Positions 1 to 8,428 of a DNA stretch of 45,834 nucleotides are shown piece after piece. A program made the position numbers and the translations under genes. Under the pieces are notes generated by a model. That model did no database searches. It worked only from the letters and a program-made list of their open reading frames with translations, and had not been told where the DNA came from. The stretch is from Clostridia bacterium. Its GTDB lineage: Bacteria; Bacillota; Clostridia; Oscillospirales; CAG-272. Position 1 is the stretch's first letter. Each line of letters begins with the position of its first letter. The stretch spans positions 1 through 45,834 of the forward strand of contig JAFVWS010000031.1 in the NCBI GenBank assembly GCA_017501545.1, in the 5' to 3' direction.

Positions 1-2223
1 ATCTGTACCATCAAAGCCTACAACTATTGCGTTTCCGCTTGCTGTACCGTCAATATTAACCGGTGTGCCAGATGCTGTTGCCTTGCCCACTACTACGCCA
101 TACTTAATTGCATTGCTTTCGCCAAGGTATGCATTATATGCATCAATTGCATTTGGATTTACTGTAATTGCATGGCAAATTGCAGGTTGCTCACTATTTT
201 CAGGGGCGGTTATGCCCTTCTTTGTAAAGAGTGCTGAATTTGCAATCTCGCTCTTTATTGCTTCCTTACAACGCTTGCAGGTGTACTCTGACGTTGCATT
301 TTTAAAGTAATTATTGTCTGCAAAATACATAATTACCACTGCGTCCGTGTCATCATGGCCGAGTGCTGTATTTTCTTTTTCAACAACACTCATTTCAAAT
401 TTACAGAAGCAGAAGGTTTTTGCCTTTTCGTTTTCTGTACAGGTTGCCTCAGTTGTTTTGTCAGCGCGTGGGTTGTGAATATGGCAATAGCTGTTTTCTT
501 CCTTTGTAGCAGCTACTTCATCAGCACTTGCCTTTGCCATAGTGTATCTAAATCCTGTTGAGCAGAAATAGAAATAGCAGTTTTCATTGTTTCTATTATA
601 AAATGCTGTAAAGTTAATTGTGCTGATGTCTGTATTTTCAGGATGAGCAAATACAAAGTTTATATATTTGTTCATTTCAGACCAACAATAGTCTGTTATC
701 TTTCCACGATAAACCACGTTCTTTTGTTGGCTTGAGCTTGCAATTCCACGGAACATTTGTGCAACTGTTGATGCTTTAAACGCTTCAGGCATTACTATTG
801 TATTATTTAGAGCAAAGCAATCTCTAAACCAAGTACCAGAGCTTGCGTTTCCACCAGCGGTTGCAAGATTTTTAGGCATATAGTAAATTTCAGGCTTTGA
901 TGGCATTTTGAAGCTATCGCCAAGGAAGTAACCGTTTGCATCGCGAACCTCAAATGGCTCTTGTACAAAATACATATTTCCTGAAAAGCAGAATGGGCCT
1001 TGACCATTGCCGTTTGTGTTCATCTGCTTAAGATTTGCAGGGAGATAAACCGCTTTTAGGTTGCTACAAGAAACCATAAATCTGTTATTTATTGTCTCGA
1101 TGCCGTCAGGTAATGAAACAGCCTTTAAGCCGGAGCAACCACTAAAGTGTCCCCAGTTGTCAAGGTTTATTGCATTTGCATTCTCGTTGAAGTCAACAAA
1201 TTCAAGACCTGTGCTGTCGCGCATAATAGATGGGCCAAGATATGTAATTGTTGATGGGAGTGATAGATATTTAACACTGTCACAATTGTAGAACACCTCT
1301 TGACCAAGCGAGGTAACGCCCTCGGGGATGATTACAGCCCCCTCTTGGTTAACGCCTGAGCTGATAATGGTTTTCAATGCGGTGCATCCAGAGAAGCAGA
1401 ATTTACCGATTGAAGTTAAATTTTCAAGTTTGGAAATATCAAGAGTTGTGAGTGAGGTGCAATTTTGGAATACACCTGATCCACCAAGACTTTGAGCGTT
1501 TGGAAATGCCTCTCCAAGGTTTACGCTAACAAGACTGCTACAGCCCGAGAAGGTATTATCACCGAATTTGGTAACCTCGGGAGAATAACCGATAGTTATG
1601 TTGGTTAATTTGTAGCAGTTTTGGAATGTGCCTCCAAGGCAGCCGTCTCTGAATGTGAAGTTTTCAAGATTGTTAATAGTCTCAAGATTGTTACATTTCC
1701 AGAAAACCATCGTGCTATTCTTATCTTGCATCGATGAATTCGGTTGCAAGGTAATCTCTACCACGTTTGTGTAGCCTGCAAAGTTTTGTGAGCCAGCATT
1801 CAAGCGGTTAACCGTATATGGAAGCTCAATGCGATATACGTTTTCCTTTGTCCACTTTGGATTAACGCCCGTTGATGATTCCATAGCGGTGTTAAGACTA
1901 TCAAAGCTTGGGCAATAGAGGTTATGTCCGCTTGTTCCATATATCGTAGTTTCAGAAAGCACGTATGCCGCGGGGAAAGTGTAGAAGGTTGTGCCGTCAC
2001 CCATTACCACCCTTGCATAGGTTGTGCCTGCTTCATCAATATAAGGTGTAAAGCCGTTTTTAGTGTTAGTTCTACCAACAGAAATGCTTTCATCAAAGAA
2101 AGAAAGCTCTCCGTAAGCGTTTGTGTCTTGTGGTTTCAATGCAGTTTCTGCACTTACTGTAATTGCAAACAAGCATGCAAGCACTGCTACTATTGAAAGA
2201 ACAAGTAAAATTTTCTTTTTCAT
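1..2223 (-). CDS. Secreted BspA-like leucine-rich-repeat protein, 3' end cut off by the window edge
   Basis: The minus frame from an ATG at 2223 stays open for 741 codons to base 1, so the stop lies outside. Residues 1-25 form a Sec signal peptide (MKKK, hydrophobic core, cleavage near TVSA|E). Residues of about 90-470 carry BspA/TpLRR repeats of the type F-x-x-C-x-x-L-x-x-I/V. About residues 580-670 form a Cys-rich segment with TEATCTEN and CKRCKE motifs. The end aligns by eye with the C-terminal domain of the next gene (NPNAIDAYNAYL against NPTAIKKYEELA; GNAIVVGFDGTD against ENAIVTGFAGTD), so about 60 residues are probably missing. The start is supported by an AAGGAG site. Members of this family are extracellular and often adhesive; the ligand is unknown. 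No anchor is visible in the part present. Confidence 0.85.
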   Translation of the reverse strand, partial: MKKKILLVLSIVAVLACLFAITVSAETALKPQDTNAYGELSFFDESISVGRTNTKNGFTPYIDEAGTTYARVVMGDGTTFYTFPAAYVLSETTIYGTSGHNLYCPSFDSLNTAMESSTGVNPKWTKENVYRIELPYTVNRLNAGSQNFAGYTNVVEITLQPNSSMQDKNSTMVFWKCNNLETINNLENFTFRDGCLGGTFQNCYKLTNITIGYSPEVTKFGDNTFSGCSSLVSVNLGEAFPNAQSLGGSGVFQNCTSLTTLDISKLENLTSIGKFCFSGCTALKTIISSGVNQEGAVIIPEGVTSLGQEVFYNCDSVKYLSLPSTITYLGPSIMRDSTGLEFVDFNENANAINLDNWGHFSGCSGLKAVSLPDGIETINNRFMVSCSNLKAVYLPANLKQMNTNGNGQGPFCFSGNMYFVQEPFEVRDANGYFLGDSFKMPSKPEIYYMPKNLATAGGNASSGTWFRDCFALNNTIVMPEAFKASTVAQMFRGIASSSQQKNVVYRGKITDYCWSEMNKYINFVFAHPENTDISTINFTAFYNRNNENCYFYFCSTGFRYTMAKASADEVAATKEENSYCHIHNPRADKTTEATCTENEKAKTFCFCKFEMSVVEKENTALGHDDTDAVVIMYFADNNYFKNATSEYTCKRCKEAIKSEIANSALFTKKGITAPENSEQPAICHAITVNPNAIDAYNAYLGESNAIKYGVVVGKATASGTPVNIDGTASGNAIVVGFDGTD

Positions 2224-2257
2224 CTTTTTCTCCTTGTATGAAAATATTTACGCTATA

Positions 2258-2286
2258 ATATTAACACATGTGTGGAAAACTGTCAA
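2258..2286 (-). promoter_or_regulatory. Sigma-A-type promoter of the first LRR gene
   Basis: On the minus strand a perfect TTGACA (-35, 2286-2281) is followed after 17 nt by TAATAT (-10, 2263-2258). It lies about 35 nt upstream of the start codon. Confidence 0.6.
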
Positions 2287-2511
2287 GTTGAACAAAAAAA
2301 AAAAAAAAATGCACAAAAGTTGTGAAATGTGCACAAAAACGAGATGCTTCTTTAACCAAAAGAAAGAAAATATTGAATGTTTTAGTAGTTTTAGGTTGCA
2401 AGTCATAGTTATTTTGCACAATGAACGCCAAGATGTTAATTTTTTGTGAATTTTGCTATTTTGTGATGTGTATAAAGAGGAAACACACGAGCATTTCTCG
2501 TTACCACAGGT

Positions 2512-2663
2512 GAGATTCTATCGCTACGCTCCAGAATGACAAAGCGCGGGCAGCCGTGGACGCCTGTCCCTACAAGGGAAATTGTCATTCTGGAACGTAA
2601 CGCACAGTGGAGTGATAGAATCTGATTCGTTTTAGACTCTATCGCGATGCTCCAGAGTGACAA
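2512..2663. repeat. Cluster of three copies of a short dispersed intergenic repeat, two forming an inverted pair
   Basis: The unit begins AGATTCTATCGC and ends CTCCAGAATGACA. Copy A is direct at 2512-2542. Copy B is inverted at 2582-2623, with a longer centre. Copy C is direct and diverged at 2634-2663. A fourth direct copy, D, lies at 5216-5244. Copies A and B pair over both ends (CCAGAATGACAA with TTGTCATTCTGG, and AGATTCTATC with GATAGAATCT), so 2512-2623 can fold into one long hairpin enclosing a GC-rich core at 2544-2580. Similar TTCTATC...CAGAATGACA palindromic repeats are, to my knowledge, common in intergenic DNA of many bacteria; mobility is inferred. Confidence 0.7.
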
Positions 2664-2710
2664 AGTGGGAGGAGCAAGCCCCTTGTCAACGTGTGTCTGT
2701 AAAAGAAAAA

Positions 2711-2735
2711 AGAGCCACACGGGGTGGCTCTTTTT
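2711..2735 (-). terminator. Rho-independent terminator of the second LRR gene
   Basis: The sense strand reads AGAGCCAC-CCCGT-GTGGCTCT, with a T-run on either side. It sits directly after the stop codon at 2738. The apical core is CACCCCGTG (see findings). Confidence 0.85.
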
Positions 2736-2737
2736 AT

Positions 2738-4930
2738 TTATGAGTTTGTTGATTCCTTTTGTGAAATTGCTTGGTAGGTAACTGCCTCGGCTACTGTTGC
2801 GACTGCATCTCCTACATAGTTAATTGTTTTTACGCCAGCGCTATTTGTGTCGATTATATATGCGCATGCATAAATGCCAGTTTCTTGTGATTCCTCTGGA
2901 ATGCTTGTAATCTTTAGGTTGTAGATTGTGTAATCTGTGCCAGCAAAGCCAGTTACAATTGCGTTTTCATCAACTGCTGTACCTGTCGCATCAAAGAGTA
3001 CGCCATCTGAAACTACATTTGTTGTTGCTGCGATAAGACCATATTCAAACGTTGTTTTGGCAAGCTCCTCGTACTTTTTAATTGCGGTTGGATTAAATAC
3101 AATTGTGTAAGTAATACCAACACCGTCGATTGTGTTTGTTGAATAGCCCTTGTTTACAAATAGTGGACCACAAAGAACTGTTACGCTATCCTTACCGCAG
3201 TTACGTGCACATGCAACAACGTGAGCGTATTCTGAAACGTATGCTTCGCCAATGAACTTATCAACGCCAACTGCACCGTCTATTGCGTGCGCGCCATAGA
3301 AGGTTTCGCATGAGTTAAGACCGTAGATAATCCATTTGCCTGATTTGTAGTTGTCAGGATTTTTATTATAGTCCTCAATTGATACGTAGTTTGTTGTACC
3401 TGCCTTTGCAGCAAATGAAGCAAGATAATTAGTATCATTACTTGTTACAAAGAAATGTGTTCCCTTTGAATTAAATGGGTTAGAGCCGTAGGTTTGAATT
3501 GTACCTGGTACGTATACGTTTTTCAACTTTGCACAGCCTGTAAACGCTTCATGACCGAGGTGTGTAAGGCTTGCGCTCAAGCGAATGCCTGACATACCAA
3601 CGTCTGCAAATGCGTAGTCATTGCTGATTGTTTGTACTGTGTTTGGAAGGATTATAATTTCAGGTGTCCATTTGGATTGGCCACGGAACATTGAATCAAC
3701 AATTGTTGTGATTTGTGTCTTTTCAAGACCTGTCACGCTTTGGAGTCTGTACTCTGTTGTAATCTTGTCAGTAGCACCTGAAAGCATAAATGTGCTGCCG
3801 CCATTGATTGTTGTCAATGTTGTAGGTAATGAAAGATGTGTAACACCTGCATGCTTAAACGCACAGTTGTCAAGAGTTTTAACGCCCTCAGGGATTGATA
3901 CTGTACCGATAATGTAGCAACGCTCAAACGCGCCAATACCGATTATTGCATCTGTGCCTGCATTACCGCGAAAGGTAAGAGATGAAAGCGCTTGGCAATC
4001 CTGGAATGCATAGTCGCCAATAGTTGTAAATCCTGCAGGGATTGAAACTTGTGTAAGTGCTGTGCACTTTTTAAATGCATTTGAGTTAATTGCTACAAAG
4101 CAATCAGGGATATTAATGCTTGTGAGTGACGTGCATCCCTCAAAGGTATTACTTCCGATGTAGTTTTGTGTTGATGTGGTTGGCAAAATAACTGTTGTAA
4201 GTGAGGTACAACCCTTGAACCAATAGCCCTTACCTGTTGTTGTTTGCCAATCGAAAAGTCCTTTTGGCTGATAGTCAGGTGCAAATTCAACTCTTTCAAG
4301 ACCTGAATTTTCAAAAGCACTGCTAAGAACACAAACGCCCTTAGCGATATATATTTCCTTTAGGTTTGTGCATTTTTGGAACGCGGCGCAAATCGTAGCG
4401 CTTGTACCAACGTGTGTTTTTGGAATATCAAATACGCAAAGTGAGGTGTTACCTGTAAAGGTAGAGCCGTTTACGTAAGCAAAATAGTTGTTACAGTAAA
4501 TTGCTTGAATTGGTAAATTACTCCATGAGCCACTGAACATATTTGTTTTTGTTCCTTGTAAATTAACAAGGATTAAGTTTGCCATTGTGTAGGTCTTGGT
4601 TTCATCTGTGAAAATGACAGATGCATTTTCTCTGAAGTCTGTGCCTGATGGGATTTGAGTTGAGCCACCGTTTACGGCAAATATAACCTCAGTTCCTACT
4701 CTGAACTCCTCATATACTCCTGTTTCGCTATTGTAGAACCAAGCAAGAGGATAGTTAGTGTCGCCGTCCTTTTCATACAGTGCAAGAGGGGTACCGTCGA
4801 GTGCCGTGTACACGTCGTCGTAATAGCTCTCATATGGGCTTGCGGCTACCTCGTCAGCGCTTACTGCAATTGTGAACAAGCAAACAAGTGTCATAACAAC
4901 TAAGAGTGTTAATAAAAGTTTCTTTTTCAT
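2738..4930 (-). CDS. Secreted BspA-like leucine-rich-repeat protein
   Basis: 730 residues. Residues 1-25 are a Sec signal peptide (MKKKLLLTLLVV..., cleavage near AVSA|DE). About residues 110-490 hold at least a dozen TpLRR/BspA repeats such as IGSNTFEGCTSLTSINIP and IGDYAFQDCQALSSLTF. The last roughly 110 residues are a beta-rich domain shared with the upstream paralogue. It ends without an LPXTG motif, transmembrane helix, SLH or obvious dockerin, so it is secreted or held non-covalently. The start has AAGGAG seven nt upstream and its own promoter; a terminator follows. BspA-like proteins act as surface adhesins or bind polysaccharide in other species; the role here is unknown. Tandem paralogy with the 1-2223 gene suggests local duplication. 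Confidence 0.9.
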   Translation of the reverse strand: MKKKLLLTLLVVMTLVCLFTIAVSADEVAASPYESYYDDVYTALDGTPLALYEKDGDTNYPLAWFYNSETGVYEEFRVGTEVIFAVNGGSTQIPSGTDFRENASVIFTDETKTYTMANLILVNLQGTKTNMFSGSWSNLPIQAIYCNNYFAYVNGSTFTGNTSLCVFDIPKTHVGTSATICAAFQKCTNLKEIYIAKGVCVLSSAFENSGLERVEFAPDYQPKGLFDWQTTTGKGYWFKGCTSLTTVILPTTSTQNYIGSNTFEGCTSLTSINIPDCFVAINSNAFKKCTALTQVSIPAGFTTIGDYAFQDCQALSSLTFRGNAGTDAIIGIGAFERCYIIGTVSIPEGVKTLDNCAFKHAGVTHLSLPTTLTTINGGSTFMLSGATDKITTEYRLQSVTGLEKTQITTIVDSMFRGQSKWTPEIIILPNTVQTISNDYAFADVGMSGIRLSASLTHLGHEAFTGCAKLKNVYVPGTIQTYGSNPFNSKGTHFFVTSNDTNYLASFAAKAGTTNYVSIEDYNKNPDNYKSGKWIIYGLNSCETFYGAHAIDGAVGVDKFIGEAYVSEYAHVVACARNCGKDSVTVLCGPLFVNKGYSTNTIDGVGITYTIVFNPTAIKKYEELAKTTFEYGLIAATTNVVSDGVLFDATGTAVDENAIVTGFAGTDYTIYNLKITSIPEESQETGIYACAYIIDTNSAGVKTINYVGDAVATVAEAVTYQAISQKESTNS

Positions 4931-4965
4931 AATATTCTCCTTAGTGAATATAGATTTACACTTAT

Positions 4966-4994
4966 ATTATAGCACGAGCGCATAAGAAATTCAA
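4966..4994 (-). promoter_or_regulatory. Sigma-A-type promoter of the second LRR gene
   Basis: Minus strand: TTGAAT (4994-4989), 17-nt spacer, TATAAT (4971-4966), about 36 nt upstream of the ATG. Confidence 0.7.
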
Positions 4995-5177
4995 GAGGCA
5001 ACTAAGACAAATTTTGGCAAGGTGAATTGTGTAAGTTGCACAATGTAATTCTTTGGTGTGTTACTTCGCAAGAGAGAAAGCCCAAACAAGAGACTTTGTT
5101 TTTCGGGACGTCGTGGCGCATTTCCCTACTGGGGACAAAGTCATCACGAAGGTAAAAATATGATGCGTAATAATCAA

Positions 5178-5206
5178 AAAAGTCGCACACTGGGTGCGAC
5201 TTTTTG
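5178..5206 (-). terminator. Rho-independent terminator of the nadK-nfnAB operon
   Basis: Sense strand AGTCGCAC-CCAGT-GTGCGACT followed by a T-run. It lies about 70 nt past the nfnB stop, with a dispersed repeat copy sitting between gene and terminator. Confidence 0.8.
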
Positions 5207-5215
5207 TTAGTTTTA

Positions 5216-5244
5216 AGATTCTATCGCTACGCTCCAGAATGACA
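5216..5244 (+). repeat. Dispersed intergenic repeat, copy D
   Basis: Matches copy A (2512-2540) base for base by eye from AGATTCTATCGC to CAGAATGACA. It is inserted between the nfnB stop codon and its terminator. Confidence 0.75.
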
Positions 5245-5273
5245 GGAAGTATGCGATGGAAGAAAATGAGAAT

Positions 5274-6701
5274 TTAATCAAATGCGCGTTTTTTGCTTTG
5301 AATGTAGTCATCAATTGCATTGGCTGCGGTTTTGCCTGCGCCCATTGCCAAAATTACAGTTGCCGAGCCAGTTACAGCGTCGCCCCCTGCATAGATTGCC
5401 TCCTTTGAGGTAAGTCCGTTTTCGTCAACGATAATTCCACCCCAGTACTCTGTTTCAAGTCCTTCTGTTGTGGATTTAATAAGTGGGTTTGGAGATGTGC
5501 CAAGTGACATAATTACACAGTCAACGTCGAGTATATGCTCACTACCCTCAACTACAATTGGGCGACGTCTGCCACTATCATCCGGCTCACCAAGTCCCAT
5601 TTTAACGCATTTCATTCCCGCCACGCTCATATTACCTGGGCTACGTGGGTTTTCCTTATCAATAAATGGAAGAATTTCAACTGGGTTAGTAAGGGTCTTA
5701 AATATGATGCCCTCTTCGACAGCATGCTCTACCTCTTCCTTACGTGCAGGCAGCTCCTCCATGCCACGTCGATATACAACGTAAACCTCAGCGCCCATAC
5801 GTCTTGCACAGCGTGCCGCGTCCATAGCAACGTTTCCACCACCGACAACTGCAACGCGCTTGTAGGACATAATTGGTGTATCGCTTTCGTCCTTATACGC
5901 CTTCATTAGGTTAATTCTTGTTAGATATTCGTTTGCAGAGTAAACGCCCTTTAGGTTTTCACCCTTGATGCCCATAAACTTAGGAAGTCCAGCGCCTGAG
6001 CCGATGAAGACTGCCTCATAGTGATACTCATGCAAAAGCTCCTCAACAGAAAGAGTCTTACCCACTACTATATTTGTTTTAATTTCAACGCCAAGAGCTT
6101 TGAGTCCCTCGATTTCCTTCTTAACCACGTCCTTAGGCAGTCTAAATTCAGGAATACCGTAAACAAGCACGCCACCGGCTGTGTGAAGTGCCTCAAAGAT
6201 GGTAACATTGTAGCCTCTTTTTGCAAGGTCAGATGCACAGCTAAGGCCAGCAGGGCCAGAGCCAACAACTGCCACCCTGTGTCCATTTTTTGATGGTTTT
6301 GGAGCGTCTTGCTTTGCATTTTTGTTATGGTAATCAGCAACAAAGCGCTCAAGCCTGCCTATTGCAACCGGCTCACCCTTTATGCCTCTTACGCATCTAC
6401 CCTCGCACTGATTTTCCTGTGGGCAAACTCTACCACAAACGGCTGGCAAGGATGATGATTTTAAGATAATTTCGTATGCTTCCTCAAACCTTCCCTCTGC
6501 AACCTTGGCAATAAAGTCTGGGATTGCAATTTTTACAGGACAGCCCTGCATACACATTTTATTTTTACAGTTAAGGCAACGCTTTGCCTCGTCTATCGCC
6601 TGCTCCTCAGTGTAACCGAGCGCAACCTCATTAAAGTTTTTAATTCTCTCATTTGGGTCCTGAGTAGGCATTGGATTTTTTATAAGTGACATATTTGGCA
6701 T
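5274..6701 (-). CDS. nfnB: NADH-dependent reduced ferredoxin:NADP+ oxidoreductase, large subunit (NfnB)
   Basis: 475 residues, homologous to the small subunit of glutamate synthase. The N-terminus has two [4Fe-4S] cysteine sets (CLNCKNKMCMQGCP and VCGRVCPQENQCEGRC). Next come an FAD-binding GSGPAGL motif and a second dinucleotide fold, GGGNVAMDAAR. NfnAB couples ferredoxin and NADH oxidation to reduction of two NADP+ by electron bifurcation. I chose the ATG at 6701 because AAAAAGGAGG lies 9 nt upstream and the nfnA stop codon ends 1 nt before it; the longer frame to 6797 runs into nfnA. No glutamate synthase large subunit is nearby, and the PyrK-like gene directly upstream makes Nfn the better call than GltD. 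Confidence 0.9.
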   Translation of the reverse strand: MPNMSLIKNPMPTQDPNERIKNFNEVALGYTEEQAIDEAKRCLNCKNKMCMQGCPVKIAIPDFIAKVAEGRFEEAYEIILKSSSLPAVCGRVCPQENQCEGRCVRGIKGEPVAIGRLERFVADYHNKNAKQDAPKPSKNGHRVAVVGSGPAGLSCASDLAKRGYNVTIFEALHTAGGVLVYGIPEFRLPKDVVKKEIEGLKALGVEIKTNIVVGKTLSVEELLHEYHYEAVFIGSGAGLPKFMGIKGENLKGVYSANEYLTRINLMKAYKDESDTPIMSYKRVAVVGGGNVAMDAARCARRMGAEVYVVYRRGMEELPARKEEVEHAVEEGIIFKTLTNPVEILPFIDKENPRSPGNMSVAGMKCVKMGLGEPDDSGRRRPIVVEGSEHILDVDCVIMSLGTSPNPLIKSTTEGLETEYWGGIIVDENGLTSKEAIYAGGDAVTGSATVILAMGAGKTAANAIDDYIQSKKRAFD

Positions 6702-6702
6702 A

Positions 6703-7545
6703 TCAGTTAGCCTCCTTTTTAAAGAGGTTGCAGGCATCTTCGTACTTATGCCTTTCAAAATCGCCATAAATATTTGAGCGTGACATTGCCTCATCAAAAT
6801 CGATTAGGTGCCCATCAAACTCTGGCCCGTCAACGCAGGCAAAAACCATTTTTCCGCCAACGCTTAAGCGACAGCCGCCACACATGCCCGTACCGTCAAT
6901 CATAATCGGGTTCATTGATGCGACGGTTTTGATGCCGTATTCCTTAGTAAGAAGGCAAACGAATTTCATCATTGGAAGAGGGCCTATGGTAATAACCTCG
7001 TCGTATTTTTCGCCACTCTCTATTAGCTTCTTTAAAGCGTCGGTAACAAGTCCCTTTTCGCCAGCTGTGCCATCATCACTCATCAAAATATACTTGCTTG
7101 ATGCGTTTTTAAATTCGTTTTCAAGGATAACTAAATCCTTTGTTCTGAAGCCACAAATTGCGTGCACCTCGCATCCGAGTGAGTGAAGCTTTTTAGCCAC
7201 AGGGTAGGCAATTGCACAGCCTACTCCACCACCAACAACTGCAACTTTTTTGAGTCCATCAGTGTGTGTTTTTTTGCCAAGGGGTCCCACAAAATCGTGT
7301 AGGTAGTCACCCTTTTTCATTTGTGCAAGCTTATAGGTTGTAGCGCCAGCAACTTGGAAAATTATCGTTACGCTACCCTTTTTTCTATTAAAATCTGCAA
7401 CGGTTAATGGAATTCTCTCACCATTTTCGTCTGTACGCAAAATGATAAACTGTCCCGGCTCTGCCTTTTTGGCAACGAGTGGCGCATCTATTTCCATCAA
7501 AACAACCGTAGGGTTGAGCTCTTTTTTTGTTAAAATCTTAAACAT
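6703..7545 (-). CDS. nfnA: NADH-dependent reduced ferredoxin:NADP+ oxidoreductase, small subunit (NfnA)
   Basis: 280 residues, of the ferredoxin-NADP reductase/PyrK type. An N-terminal flavin-binding barrel (about 1-100, with PGQFIILR) is followed by a nucleotide-binding domain (VAVVGGGVGCAIAYPVAKKL). A C-terminal [2Fe-2S] site has MIDGTGMCGGC and a third Cys in VFACVDGP; the Asp before CGGC fits the unusual Asp ligand known for Nfn proteins. It lies between nadK (15 nt upstream) and nfnB (1 nt downstream). In other species this pair has also been named sulfide dehydrogenase SudAB, so the physiological reaction is inferred. Confidence 0.9.
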   Translation of the reverse strand: MFKILTKKELNPTVVLMEIDAPLVAKKAEPGQFIILRTDENGERIPLTVADFNRKKGSVTIIFQVAGATTYKLAQMKKGDYLHDFVGPLGKKTHTDGLKKVAVVGGGVGCAIAYPVAKKLHSLGCEVHAICGFRTKDLVILENEFKNASSKYILMSDDGTAGEKGLVTDALKKLIESGEKYDEVITIGPLPMMKFVCLLTKEYGIKTVASMNPIMIDGTGMCGGCRLSVGGKMVFACVDGPEFDGHLIDFDEAMSRSNIYGDFERHKYEDACNLFKKEAN

Positions 7546-7560
7546 TTTTAATCCTTTGAA

Positions 7561-8400
7561 TTATGTGTTATCGTATGTAGCCTTTGAAAGCTTTTTTCTT
7601 AATACCTGATAGAAGCTTTGGCTTGTAACCTTAATGATTTTTACGCACTCCTGATTTTGGGAAATCTCAATAACGTCGCTGTCGTTAAGAGTAAAAGCAC
7701 TGCTACCATCAATTTGAAGTGCAGGATTTCCATCCTTTACGATGCTATCAATTATGATTTTTACAGCTATTTCATCCGTTCCGTTTGCTACAATTGAGGA
7801 GCGAGGGAAATACTTTGGTGAAATAGGTGTTAAAACTATATTGCTTGAGTTAGGGGTCAAAACAGGTCCACCTGCTGAGAGGTTATAGGACGTTGAGCCT
7901 GTTGGGGTTGCAACGATTAATCCGTCACCAACCACAGTTTGGGTGAGCATACCATTGATATAAAGCTCAGCCGTGAACGCCTTTAAAAGGGTTGAACGAT
8001 AGAACGACGCCTCGTTTAATGCAACGAAGGAGTAAACCTCGTCCCCACCTCTTATAACTCTTCCCTTAAGCATAGTTCTCTTTTCAAGAGTATATTCATT
8101 TTTGATAATCTTATCAATTGCATCAATTGCCATATCAGGATTACATTCAGTCAAATATCCAAGGTGGCCGTAGTTGATGCCGAGCATTGGAATGTCAAGC
8201 TTATAAAGCTTTTTGCAAGCACGCAAAAGCGTGCCGTCACCACCAAGCACAATAGCAAAATCAGCGCCCTCTTTTGGCTCCTCGTTTTCACCAAGAACCG
8301 TCACCTCATAGTTGTTTGCCTTTAGTAAGTCAATTGCTGTTTTGGAAAAATCCATGCTTTCTTGCTTTAGGTAGTTCGGTATAATTATCGCTCTTTTCAT
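7561..8400 (-). CDS. nadK: NAD kinase
   Basis: 279 residues. It phosphorylates NAD+ to NADP+ in the cytoplasm. The GGDGTLLRA motif (residues 53-61), GINYGHLGYLTE and VATPTGSTSYNLSAGGP are diagnostic of the NadK/PpnK family. The start has GGGAGG 7 nt upstream. It is the first gene of an operon with nfnA and nfnB, so the enzyme that makes NADP+ is co-transcribed with the complex that reduces it. In many Clostridia nadK instead sits beside tlyA, argR and recN, which are absent here. Confidence 0.95.
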   Translation of the reverse strand: MKRAIIIPNYLKQESMDFSKTAIDLLKANNYEVTVLGENEEPKEGADFAIVLGGDGTLLRACKKLYKLDIPMLGINYGHLGYLTECNPDMAIDAIDKIIKNEYTLEKRTMLKGRVIRGGDEVYSFVALNEASFYRSTLLKAFTAELYINGMLTQTVVGDGLIVATPTGSTSYNLSAGGPVLTPNSSNIVLTPISPKYFPRSSIVANGTDEIAVKIIIDSIVKDGNPALQIDGSSAFTLNDSDVIEISQNQECVKIIKVTSQSFYQVLRKKLSKATYDNT

Positions 8401-8428
8401 ACGACAACCTCCCTCTAATATTTTTTAT

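Larger units (their letters stand above)
2224..2737. other. Intergenic block between the LRR paralogues: promoter, poly-A tract, repeats, terminator
   Basis: This 514-nt gene-free stretch holds the promoter of the first LRR gene, a run of 15 A at 2294-2308, three copies of a dispersed repeat (2512-2663) and the terminator of the second LRR gene (2711-2731). The 94-codon open frame at 2436-2720 is made mostly of the repeats and has no recognisable protein features, so I do not call it a gene. Confidence 0.6.
4931..5273. other. Gene-free stretch with promoter, inverted repeats, terminator and one dispersed repeat
   Basis: It contains the promoter at 4966-4994, a possible small element with arms GACTTTGT (5092-5099) and ACAAAGTC (5145-5152), the nfnB terminator (5181-5206) and repeat copy D (5216-5244). 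A 62-codon minus-strand frame at 5002-5190 lacks a ribosome binding site and overlaps these structures, so I judge it spurious. Confidence 0.5.

Noticed and set aside
2294-2308. Run of 15 A as a designed or regulatory tract
   Set aside because: Could be a slippage or sequencing artefact in an A/T-rich spacer; no other signal supports a function.
2436-2720. 94-codon minus-strand open frame
   Set aside because: Composed largely of the dispersed inverted repeats, lacks a ribosome binding site and a plausible protein pattern.
5002-5190. 62-codon minus-strand open frame
   Set aside because: No ribosome binding site, overlaps inverted repeats and the nfnAB terminator; more likely repeat-derived non-coding DNA.
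5274-6701. Glutamate synthase small subunit
   Set aside because: The homology is real, but no large subunit is present and a PyrK-like NfnA gene directly precedes it, so NfnB is preferred.
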